Below, in pieces: positions 1-5,888 of a stretch of 12,147 bases of DNA (position 1 is its first letter; every line of letters starts with the position of its first letter). The stretch covers positions 1-12,147 of the forward strand of contig JAJYKG010000003.1 in assembly GCA_021788795.1 (NCBI GenBank). The letters are read 5' to 3'. This DNA comes from Thermoplasmata archaeon. GTDB lineage: Archaea; Thermoplasmatota; Thermoplasmata; RBG-16-68-12. Both the position numbers and the translations under genes were made by a program. The notes under the pieces were generated by a model. The model did no database searches. It was not told the origin of the DNA and saw only the letters and a list, made by a program, of their open reading frames with translations.

Positions 1-246
1 CCGATCTAGGATGCGGTGGTTCACCCCGAGCTCCTTCAGCGTCCTCGCGACATCCGCGGTCTCGCCCTTCCGCATGAGCCCCGTGTCCACGTACACCGCG
101 AGGAGGCGGTCGCCGAGGGCGCGGCTCGCGATGACCGCGGCGGTCGTGCTGTCCACGCCGCCGGAGACGGCGATGATGGCTCTCCCCTTCACCGCATCGC
201 GGAGGGCCTCGACCTGCTCCTCGACGAAGGCCTTCGGCTCGAACAT
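1..246 (-). CDS. guaA: GMP synthase ATP-pyrophosphatase subunit (GuaAB type), N-terminal part
   Basis: Partial gene; 82 residues are visible and it runs off the left edge. The enzyme adenylates XMP and replaces the adenylyl group with ammonia to give GMP. The PP-loop SGGVDST lies at residues 28-34, followed by YVDTGLMRKGE at 52-62, which is the GMP synthase version of this family rather than NAD synthetase or asparagine synthetase. The protein begins about 27 residues before the PP-loop and the gene directly upstream is purE, so there is no fused glutaminase domain. This matches the split two-subunit form typical of archaea; the glutaminase subunit must be encoded elsewhere. The ATG shares its A with the purE stop (TGATG), so translation is probably coupled. 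A GTG one codon upstream is an alternative start. Confidence 0.9.
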   Translation of the reverse strand, partial: MFEPKAFVEEQVEALRDAVKGRAIIAVSGGVDSTTAAVIASRALGDRLLAVYVDTGLMRKGETADVARTLKELGVNHRILDR

Positions 247-719
247 CACTCACCCTTGAGGTTCCGGGAATCCTCCAGGACCCACTTCTTCATCGCCTCG
301 CGGTGCTCCTTGAGCTTCGCCGCGAGGCGTTCGTCGGTGAGGGCGAGGATCTGGCTCGCGAGGATGGCCGCATTCTCGCCGCGATCCAGGCCGACGGCGG
401 CGACCGGGACGCCCGGCGGCATCTGCGTGATGCTGAGGATGGAGTCAAGGTTCAGCTTGCCGCTCACGGGCACGCCGATGACGGGCTTCAGGGTGTGCGC
501 CGCGATGGTCCCCGGCAGGGCCGCGGACAGGCCCGCGATGGCGATGAAGACCTTCGCCGGCGTGTTCCGGACGAGGTCCCGAAGGAGGTCGGGCGTGCGG
601 TGCGCCGAGGCGACGACCATCTCGTACTCGACGCCGAACTCGTCGAGGATCTTCGCGGCGCTCTTGCCGACCTCGGCGTCGCTCTTGCTCCCCAGGATGA
701 TGAGGACCTCCGCGGGCAT
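246..719 (-). CDS. purE: PurE, aminoimidazole ribonucleotide carboxylase or N5-CAIR mutase
   Basis: Catalyses the carboxylation or carboxyl-transfer step to CAIR in de novo purine synthesis. From the ATG at 719 it has 157 residues, the usual size for a single-domain PurE. GSKSD at 10-14 binds phosphate, ASAHRTP at 37-43 carries the catalytic His40, and the loop AGLSAALPG lies at 62-70. Later segments (LDSILSITQMPPGVPVA at 91-107 and ENAAILASQILAL) match class I PurE, but the 62-70 loop lacks the class I histidine. The frame stays open to a TTG at 746. I prefer the ATG because the GSKSD strand follows at once and because a TATA-like box sits about 28 nt upstream, as expected for a leaderless archaeal transcript. 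It forms an operon with the GMP synthase subunit. Confidence 0.93.
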   Translation of the reverse strand: MPAEVLIILGSKSDAEVGKSAAKILDEFGVEYEMVVASAHRTPDLLRDLVRNTPAKVFIAIAGLSAALPGTIAAHTLKPVIGVPVSGKLNLDSILSITQMPPGVPVAAVGLDRGENAAILASQILALTDERLAAKLKEHREAMKKWVLEDSRNLKGE

Positions 720-739
720 CGGTGGGCCTGAAGTCGAGG

Positions 740-760
740 GAGGCAATTAAGACTTGCCTC
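740..760 (-). promoter_or_regulatory. purE promoter: TATA-like box inside a perfect inverted repeat
   Basis: GAGGCAA (740-746) and TTGCCTC (754-760) are exact reverse complements separated by 7 nt. The minus-strand AT-rich element CTTAATT overlaps the left arm and spacer, about 27-32 nt before the ATG at 719, the usual TATA distance for a leaderless archaeal mRNA. A protein bound here would cover the TATA box, so repression of the purine operon is a reasonable inference. The regulator is unknown. Confidence 0.55.
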
Positions 761-767
761 GGAGGGA

Positions 768-795
768 GGCGCCTGGGGCGCCGTTCCCATGAAAA
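768..795 (-). terminator. Possible terminator after the small membrane protein gene
   Basis: On the minus strand a TTTT run (795-792) lies 21-25 nt past the stop codon at 817, followed by a GGCGCC-TGG-GGCGCC hairpin (782-768). Archaeal termination mainly needs T-rich stretches, and this run is short, so the call is weak. The position between one transcription unit and the purE promoter fits a terminator. Confidence 0.25.
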
Positions 796-816
796 GAGGG
801 CGCCGGGCCGTGTCGC

Positions 817-1146
817 CTAGCTCTTCATGATCGCCAGGAGGAACAGCCCGATGGCCGCGCCGGCCCCGATGACCGCGGCGAGGATCACCAAGACCGACTG
901 GATGATCACGGTCCCCAGTCCGATGCTCGCCGCAGAAATCGGCGATAGGGGGCGCGTCACGTAGATGTAGTACGCCCACAGCACTCCCACTACCACTCCG
1001 CCCACAAGCAGGCCGGCCCCGATCTTCCGGCTCTTTCCGCTTCCGAAGTACGCCGTGAAGGCGCCGGTGATGAGAAGGAACAGGGCGAACGTCAGAATCA
1101 GAATTGTCCCGAATGTCCACAGGTCCATTGCATTCAGCGCGGCCAT
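817..1146 (-). CDS. Small membrane protein with three predicted helices
   Basis: Not recognised as a named family. The 109 residues contain three long hydrophobic stretches at about 9-34, 42-63 and 80-107, with a short positively charged loop (GKSRK, about 36-40) between the first two. There is no catalytic motif, no cysteine and no signal-peptide cleavage site that I can see. The ATG at 1146 is supported by a GAGG ribosome-binding sequence that overlaps the stop codon of the upstream gene (TGAGG), with 8 nt to the ATG; a second ATG lies six codons later. The close spacing (10 nt) and the shared ribosome-binding site make it the second gene of an operon with the RAM-domain protein, so it may be a small transporter-like or signalling partner. 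That role is only an inference. Confidence 0.75.
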   Translation of the reverse strand: MAALNAMDLWTFGTILILTFALFLLITGAFTAYFGSGKSRKIGAGLLVGGVVVGVLWAYYIYVTRPLSPISAASIGLGTVIIQSVLVILAAVIGAGAAIGLFLLAIMKS

Positions 1147-1156
1147 GAGCTTCGCC

Positions 1157-1390
1157 TCAAAACTTGATGCCGGTCAAGGTCTTCGTGTCGATCACGCCGG
1201 GGATGCTCCGAATCTTGTCAACGACGACCTGGCCGAGGACGTTGAAATCCTCCGCCTCGATCTTCGCAATCAGGTCGTACTCCCCGAACAACGGATGCAA
1301 TTCCACGATCTCCTTCACCTTGAGGAGCTCGTTGTACACCTCGTGCTCCTTCGCTGGAGCCGTGCTAATGAGCACGAACCCGATAGCCAT
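1157..1390 (-). CDS. Stand-alone Lrp/AsnC effector (RAM) domain protein
   Basis: 77 residues covering just the RAM domain, the amino-acid-binding and oligomerising half of Lrp/AsnC regulators. The features are an initial strand FVLIST at 5-10, a helix (EHEVYNELLK), the conserved turn GEYDLI at 36-41, a second helix, and a final strand IDTKTLTGIKF. No DNA-binding helix-turn-helix is present; upstream of the ATG there is only promoter sequence, so it is not a truncated longer regulator. Proteins of this kind in archaea form multimers and may bind amino acids or pair with full-length Lrp proteins. The start has an AGGTGA ribosome-binding site (1402-1397) six bases before the ATG. The downstream gene encodes a small membrane protein 10 nt away. 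Confidence 0.9.
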   Translation of the reverse strand: MAIGFVLISTAPAKEHEVYNELLKVKEIVELHPLFGEYDLIAKIEAEDFNVLGQVVVDKIRSIPGVIDTKTLTGIKF

Positions 1391-1395
1391 CCCTG

Positions 1396-1430
1396 GTCAC
1401 CTAAGGGGCGAACCTCAGGTGACGATATAA
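1396..1430 (-). promoter_or_regulatory. TATA box plus 28-bp palindrome before the RAM-domain gene
   Basis: The minus strand carries TTATATC (1430-1424), a good archaeal TATA box preceded by a purine-rich stretch that could serve as BRE. Immediately downstream, arms at 1396-1406 (GTCACCTAAGG) and 1413-1423 (CCTCAGGTGAC) pair at 10 of 11 positions around a 6-nt spacer. The expected transcription start, about 25 nt past the TATA box, falls inside the palindrome, as does the AGGTGA ribosome-binding site. A bound repressor would block initiation; on any longer transcript the arms would hide the ribosome-binding site. Confidence 0.6.
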
Positions 1431-1472
1431 CCCTTTCCATGCGCGGCGCCAACGTCTCCCTGTGGAGGCACA

Positions 1473-2396
1473 TCAGAAGGGCGCGTGGCGCCGCGCGCGG
1501 CCTAGCGCCTGTGCCCACGTCGGGAGATTCGTCTGCGTTCCCTTCTGTTCCACCACGAAGCTTGCCACCGCGGATCCGAGGAGACCGCATCGCCTGAGGT
1601 CGTAGCCGTGGGCGAGCCCGGCGTAGAAGCCCGCACGGTAGGCGTCCCCCGCGCCGGTGATTTCGACCACGCGCCGCGGCCGCACGGCGGGGATCCGAAT
1701 CTTCCCCTCGCGGGTCACGACGACGCTGCCCCGCGCACCGCGGGTGACGACCACGGCCTCGACAGGCCGCAGGAGCTCCTGCGCGGACGCGGCACCCATG
1801 AACCGCATCGCCTGCGTGACCTCGCCCTCGTTGCCGAAGAAGTACGTCGCCTTGCGGAAGAGGCCGCGGAAGCTCCGGCGGTCGTAGACGTACGTGATCT
1901 CCTGGGACGGGTCGAAGGCGATCGGCCGGTCCAGTTCCTCGGCGAGGGCCGCGACCCGGGCGTAGTACGCGGGCCGCCCCGTGCCGATGTGCACGAGCTC
2001 CACGTCCCGCACATTGTGCCGCAGGACCGGGAGGCGCCCTGTCGCGGTCCAGGGTCCCTGGTCGATGATCGTCATCTGGTGGCCGCGACCGTCCGAGAAG
2101 ACCCATGCCTCCGGGGTCGAGCACCCCGGGACCGCGCGGAGGTCGCGCAGGTCGACCCCTTCCTCCCGGAGCGCCCCGCGGTAGTCGGCGGGGAAGTCCG
2201 GCCCGACGAAGGATGCGAGGGAGGTCCGCACGCCGAGGCGGGCGGCGGCGCGGGCGAGGTTACCCGCCGTGCCGCCGAAGTACCGCTTCTGGTCCAGGAT
2301 GGCCACGGACGTGTCCGGGCGCGGGAGCCTCGGGACGGTGAGGAGGTGGTCGAGGACCACGTGGCCGAAGGCGCCGACGTAGTTCCTCAGGGCCAC
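1473..2396 (-). CDS. PfkB-family nucleoside kinase, MJ0406-like
   Basis: Phosphorylates a nucleoside at the 5' position using ATP. The 307 residues match the ribokinase/PfkB fold: an N-terminal strand ending in GHVVLDHL at 11-18, the substrate-binding RYFGGTAGN at 38-46, and the ATP and anion-hole signature EITGAGDAYRAGF at 245-257 with catalytic Asp251. The C-terminal segment CGLLGSAVASFVVEQKG followed by QTNLPTW strongly recalls the Methanocaldococcus nucleoside kinase MJ0406, characterised as broad-specificity with activity on inosine, guanosine, cytidine and adenosine. The GTG start at 2396 has GGAG eight bases upstream and overlaps the end of the HAD phosphatase gene by 10 bases. Lying two genes after the homocysteine-nucleoside hydrolase, it probably consumes the released nucleoside. 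Sugar kinase activity cannot be excluded. Confidence 0.87.
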   Translation of the reverse strand: MALRNYVGAFGHVVLDHLLTVPRLPRPDTSVAILDQKRYFGGTAGNLARAAARLGVRTSLASFVGPDFPADYRGALREEGVDLRDLRAVPGCSTPEAWVFSDGRGHQMTIIDQGPWTATGRLPVLRHNVRDVELVHIGTGRPAYYARVAALAEELDRPIAFDPSQEITYVYDRRSFRGLFRKATYFFGNEGEVTQAMRFMGAASAQELLRPVEAVVVTRGARGSVVVTREGKIRIPAVRPRRVVEITGAGDAYRAGFYAGLAHGYDLRRCGLLGSAVASFVVEQKGTQTNLPTWAQALGRARRHAPF

Positions 2397-3025
2397 CGTT
2401 CCATCTCCCGCTGCACGTCGGCAAACGAGTCGAAGGGGATGAAGTCGATTGCCTCCTCGCGGCAGAGGTCCGCGAGCTCCTTCTTCGCGAACACCTCGTC
2501 CGCCTCGATCGCGGGGCAGAGGTCCGAGTGGCCGTCGCCGACGTAGGTGACGCGGTAGCCGGCGACGCGCAGGTCGAAGAGGCGCCGCAGCTTGCACGTG
2601 CCGCAGAGGTCGCAGGTGGGGTCCGCGTACGGATACGTGATCCGCACGCGCCGGTCCGCGATGAACGCGTGGTTCGTCCGGACGGGGACGTCGATCCCCC
2701 ACTGGGCCAGGAGGTGCACCAGGTAGAAGTCCAGGCCCTCGCTCACGATTTCGACGGGGAGCCCGCGCCGGCGGCACGAGGCCACGAACGGAGGGAACGT
2801 CTCGTCTAACTGGACGTGCGCGTCCACGAAGCGGACCATCTCCTCCCGGGTCGCGCGAACGAGGGCGAACTGGCGGACCATCGCCTCCCGCGTGCCGATT
2901 TTCCGCGCGCGGTGCAGCTCCTCGACGTCCCACCACTCGGGGGGCGCGAACTCCCGGAGGAGGTCCTCCGCCACGTCCGTGCGCGTGACCGTCCCGTCGA
3001 AGTCGGTCAGCACGGCGCGCTTCAC
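2387..3025 (-). CDS. HAD-superfamily phosphatase, MtnX-like
   Basis: 212 residues of a HAD subfamily IB phosphohydrolase. Motif I is DFDGTVT at 8-14 (nucleophile Asp8, acid Asp10), motif II VSEG at 94-97 (Ser95), motif III Lys145, and motif IV GDGHSD at 163-168 with metal-binding acids. The insert CDLCGTCK at 138-145 places three cysteines beside the motif III lysine; CGTCK is typical of the MtnX / diketo-methylthiopentane phosphatase group, so a phosphorylated sugar or nucleoside-derived compound of methionine salvage is a plausible substrate. It starts at GTG 3025 with a GGGGGGAG ribosome-binding sequence, 25 nt after the hydrolase stop, and its end overlaps the kinase start. The operon position supports a role in SAM by-product recycling, but the true substrate is unknown. 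Confidence 0.85.
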   Translation of the reverse strand: MKRAVLTDFDGTVTRTDVAEDLLREFAPPEWWDVEELHRARKIGTREAMVRQFALVRATREEMVRFVDAHVQLDETFPPFVASCRRRGLPVEIVSEGLDFYLVHLLAQWGIDVPVRTNHAFIADRRVRITYPYADPTCDLCGTCKLRRLFDLRVAGYRVTYVGDGHSDLCPAIEADEVFAKKELADLCREEAIDFIPFDSFADVQREMERWP

Positions 3026-3050
3026 GTGCTCCCCCCGCCGGCGGCGCGGC

Positions 3051-4289
3051 TCAGGTGCCCTCGCTCCAGGAGGCCAGGTACTTCCGCTGGGCCGGGGTCA
3101 ACTCGTCGATTTGGATCCCCATCGTCTCGAGCTTGAGGCGGGCGACCTTGTCATCGAGCGCCTCCGGGACCGGATGCACGCGCGGCTCGAGCTCCCCGGC
3201 GTGCTTCGCCAGGTGGGCGGCGCTCACGGCCTGGATCGCGAAGCTCATGTCCATGATCTCGACCGGATGACCCTGACCCGCGGCGAGGTTCACGAGTCGC
3301 CCTTCCGCGAGGACATCCACGCGCTTGCCGCCCGGCAGCATATATTCGTCCACGAACTCGCGGACATGCCGCTTGCTCTTCGCCGCCTTCTCCAGGTCCT
3401 TCAGGGAGATCTCGTTGTTGAAGTGCCCGGCGTTCGCGAGGACGACGCCGTCCTTGAGGGCTGCGAAGTGCTTCGAGGTGACGATGTCCCGGTCCCCCGT
3501 CGCGGAGACGATGAAGTCCGCGACCCTCGCGGCCTTGGCCATGGGAAGGACCTCGAAGCCGTCCATGGTGGCCTCGATCGCCCGCACGGGGTCGACCTCG
3601 GTGACGACCACCCGGGCGCCCATCCCCTTCGCGCGCATCGCGATGCCGCGGCCGCACCAGCCGTAGCCCGCGACGACGAACGCCTTGCCCGCGATGAGGA
3701 GGTTCGTGGCGTTCATGATGCCGTCGAAGGTGCTCTGCCCCGTGCCGTAGCGGTTGTCGAAGAGGTGCTTCATCTTCGCGTCATTGACGTCGATCACGGG
3801 GAACTTGAGCTCGCCGTCTTTCTCCATGGACCGCAGGCGGATCACGCCCGTGGTCGTCTCCTCGTTCCCGCCGCGGACCTTGTCGATCAGCTCGCGGCGC
3901 TTCGTGTGCAGGAGGAAGATGAGGTCCGCGCCGTCGTCGATGACGAGGTCGGGCTGCAGGTCGAGCACCTTGTGGAGGTTCTCGTAGTACTCCTCCGTGC
4001 TCTGCCACTTCTTCGCGTAGACCTCGAGGCCGTGGACCTCCTTCAGGGCCGCGGCCACGCTGTCGTCCGTCGACAAAGGGTTACAGGAGGCCAGGCGGAT
4101 CTCCGCGCCCGCCTCCCGAAGCGTGAGCGCCAAGACGCCCGTCTTCGCCTCCGTGTGGAGCGCCATGCCGATCCGCAGGCCCTTCACGGCCCGGGACCGC
4201 TTGAGCTCCTCGCGGATCGCGGCGAGGACGGGCATGTGGTCCTTCGCCCACTCGAGGCGGCGTGCCCCTCGCTCCGCGAGCTCGGACAT
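3051..4289 (-). CDS. ahcY: Adenosylhomocysteinase, methanogen-type (possibly S-inosylhomocysteine hydrolase)
   Basis: Splits S-adenosylhomocysteine, or S-inosylhomocysteine, into homocysteine and a nucleoside using tightly bound NAD. The 412-residue length is typical of archaeal members. Visible are NPLSTDD at 70-76, DDGADL at 118-123, EETTTG at 143-148, the catalytic lysine and aspartate at K174 and D178 (in the FDNRYGTGQS region), the NAD-binding GYGWCGRG at 208-215, NAGHF at 286-290 and GHP at 340-342. The C-terminus ends at SEGT and lacks the lysine-tyrosine tail of bacterial and animal enzymes. The substrate-adenine motif reads HTEAKT at 45-50, where the human enzyme has HMTVET. The ATG lies 27 nt after the membrane protein stop, and no earlier start codon occurs in frame. 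It heads the hydrolase-phosphatase-kinase set. Confidence 0.95.
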   Translation of the reverse strand: MSELAERGARRLEWAKDHMPVLAAIREELKRSRAVKGLRIGMALHTEAKTGVLALTLREAGAEIRLASCNPLSTDDSVAAALKEVHGLEVYAKKWQSTEEYYENLHKVLDLQPDLVIDDGADLIFLLHTKRRELIDKVRGGNEETTTGVIRLRSMEKDGELKFPVIDVNDAKMKHLFDNRYGTGQSTFDGIMNATNLLIAGKAFVVAGYGWCGRGIAMRAKGMGARVVVTEVDPVRAIEATMDGFEVLPMAKAARVADFIVSATGDRDIVTSKHFAALKDGVVLANAGHFNNEISLKDLEKAAKSKRHVREFVDEYMLPGGKRVDVLAEGRLVNLAAGQGHPVEIMDMSFAIQAVSAAHLAKHAGELEPRVHPVPEALDDKVARLKLETMGIQIDELTPAQRKYLASWSEGT

Positions 4290-4316
4290 CGCCGCGACGA
4301 TGTCCCCGAGGCGATT

Positions 4317-4802
4317 TCAGCCTTCCGGTGCGGTCTGCCGGCCTCGGAGGGCGTCCGCGACGACGAGCACGACCCCCAGGCCCACGGCGCCGTAGAAGGC
4401 GTAATCGATGGGCCAGGCCGCGTGGATGTCCGAGGGCGACGAGACCTGCCAGTACTCGATCCCCAGGATGGTCTGCTCGAGGGTGGCGGGCATGTAGACG
4501 GTCTCGCCCGGCGTCACGACGGGGCGTGCGTCCCCTTCCACGTACACCGGCACGGGGTTGTTCGGGTCGCCGCTGTCAATCCACAGGACCGTGGTCGACG
4601 GCCCGAGGAACGACACGTAGCTCACGTTGTCGACTTTCGCGTGGATCGTGGCCGTGGCACCGACCGCGTAGCCCGTGTAGCCGCCGCCCGACTCGTCCGC
4701 GCGCAGCTGCGTCCCGCTCACCGAGGTGAGGGGCCAGTACGCGACGGCTAGGAGCAGGCCCACGAGGGCGATGACGACGCCCACGATCGCGAGTCGCTTC
4801 AT
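4317..4802 (-). CDS. Membrane-anchored protein with an external domain, two predicted helices
   Basis: Not recognised. From the ATG at 4802 it has 161 residues: a positively charged start (MKR) and a hydrophobic helix at 4-23, a polar, probably beta-rich domain at about 25-132 with many Thr, Val, Gly and Tyr, a second helix at about 134-152, and a short charged tail (RGRQ). The frame is open for 31 more codons upstream, but I chose this start because GGAGGTG (4817-4811) lies 8 nt before it and the hydrophobic anchor follows at once. By the positive-inside rule the middle domain is probably outside the cell. It lies 27 nt before the hydrolase gene on the same strand, so the two may be co-transcribed, but nothing in the sequence ties it to that chemistry. 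Confidence 0.75.
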   Translation of the reverse strand: MKRLAIVGVVIALVGLLLAVAYWPLTSVSGTQLRADESGGGYTGYAVGATATIHAKVDNVSYVSFLGPSTTVLWIDSGDPNNPVPVYVEGDARPVVTPGETVYMPATLEQTILGIEYWQVSSPSDIHAAWPIDYAFYGAVGLGVVLVVADALRGRQTAPEG

Positions 4803-5062
4803 CGCGTGTGCACCTCCGAACTGTTTTCCTGAGCCGCATGAGGGATGAACCTTGGCTCTTCCGGAGCGACACTGGGGTTCCGGAACGTGCCTCACGAGTC
4901 GGTTCGCGCCCCGGACGCCGCGAAAGCACCCTTGAGGCCCTGTTCATGTCTTGCCCCGGGTTCTCCGCCTTGAGTGGGACGGAGTCCCGGATGCGCTCCC
5001 CCCTCGCTCTCGGGCCAAGCATTTTGACCTTCGGACATGTTGGCCCGATCCTCGGGCATGCG
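4803..5062. other. Divergent intergenic region between the membrane protein and DUF72 genes
   Basis: 260 nt containing the ribosome-binding site GGAGGTG of the leftward gene (4817-4811) and two copies of TTCCGGA (4859-4865 and 4878-4884) whose starts are 19 bp apart, each containing the palindrome TCCGGA. For the rightward gene the best TATA-like candidate is ATTTTGA (5021-5027), about 36-42 nt before the ATG at 5063. I see no clear TATA box for the leftward gene. The rightward frame is open across almost all of this region, but the implied extension has no conserved motif. Confidence 0.4.
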
Positions 5063-5881
5063 ATGGCGCTCAAGGACAAGCTCCGCATCGGCTGCAGCGG
5101 CTGGGGATACGATGACTGGCTCGGGAGCTTCTACCCGGAAGGCACGCCCAAGGCCGAGTACCTGTCCCTCTACTCGAAGGTCCTCGACTGCGTCGAGGTC
5201 GATTCCTCCTTCTACCGCACGCCGGGCCCGGCGATGACCAAGGCGTGGTACAAGTCGACCCCGCCGGGGTTCGTCTTCACGATGAAGATGCCCAAGCGGA
5301 TCACGCATGAGAAGAAGCTGCGCGGGGTGACGGAGAACCTCGGCTGGTTCTACGCCTCCGCGAAGGAGCTGCAGGAGAAATGCGGCTTCCTCGTCGCCCA
5401 ACTACCTCCGTCGATCAAGTACGACAAGGACTGGGACGTCATGCAGGAGTTCATCAGGGCCCTGGACGCGTCGTACCGGCACGCGATCGAGTTCCGGCAC
5501 AAGTCGTGGTTCCGCGAGGACGTCTACAGCCTCCTGCGCGACCGGAACGTCGCCATGGTGTGGACGGAGAACCAGTACCTCCGCAGCCCGTCGACCGTCA
5601 CCTCGGACTCGGTCTACCTGCGGATGGTCGGGGACCGCGAGATCACGGAGTTCCACGGCATCCAGAAGGACAAGTCCGCCGAGATGCGGGCGTGGTACCA
5701 GGAGCTCGAGGACGCCGCGGACTCCGTGAAGGGCGCCATGGTCTTCTTCAACAACCACTACGCCGGCTTCGGCCCGGGGAGCGTGAACGAGTTCCGCCGG
5801 CTCGCCGGGCTCATGGAGTACGAGTTCCCCGCGGCGGCCGGCGGCGGCCGCGGCCAGAAGAGCCTGGTGGACTTCGGATGA
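5063..5881 (+). CDS. DUF72 / YecE-family TIM-barrel protein
   Basis: 272 residues, the normal length for this widespread family of unknown biochemical function. Family hallmarks in order are GCSGWGYDDW at 10-19, FYP at 23-25, VEVDSSFYR at 44-52, KMPKRITH at 75-82, the strand LVAQLPPS at 110-117, EFRHKSW at 143-149, YLRMVG at 185-190 and FNNHYAG at 229-235. Conserved acidic, histidine and arginine residues line a predicted TIM-barrel cleft, so an enzymatic role is likely, though none is established here. The start is the ATG at 5063 because the conserved GCSGWGY strand begins only ten residues later; open frame before it lacks conservation. Only 7 nt separate its stop from the first ATG of the GrpB-polymerase gene, so the two almost certainly share a transcript and perhaps a DNA-maintenance role. 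Confidence 0.92.
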   Translation: MALKDKLRIGCSGWGYDDWLGSFYPEGTPKAEYLSLYSKVLDCVEVDSSFYRTPGPAMTKAWYKSTPPGFVFTMKMPKRITHEKKLRGVTENLGWFYASAKELQEKCGFLVAQLPPSIKYDKDWDVMQEFIRALDASYRHAIEFRHKSWFREDVYSLLRDRNVAMVWTENQYLRSPSTVTSDSVYLRMVGDREITEFHGIQKDKSAEMRAWYQELEDAADSVKGAMVFFNNHYAGFGPGSVNEFRRLAGLMEYEFPAAAGGGRGQKSLVDFG

Positions 5882-5888
5882 GCGCACG

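Noticed and set aside
720..746. TTG start for PurE nine codons before the ATG
   Set aside because: It overlaps the inverted repeat and TATA-like box, and the added residues are not part of the PurE fold.
2892..4751. Very long plus-strand open frame opposite the hydrolase and phosphatase genes
   Set aside because: It is antisense to well-conserved genes, has a low-complexity composition rich in Arg, Asp, His and Val, and shows no motif; long antisense frames are common in GC-rich coding DNA.
4808..5062. N-terminal extension of the DUF72 protein by 85 codons
   Set aside because: The frame is open, but the extra residues show no conservation pattern and the normal family N-terminus begins just after the ATG at 5063.
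4803..5062. Possible tRNA or structured RNA in the divergent spacer
   Set aside because: I found no acceptor or T-arm pairing and no consensus tRNA sequence on either strand.
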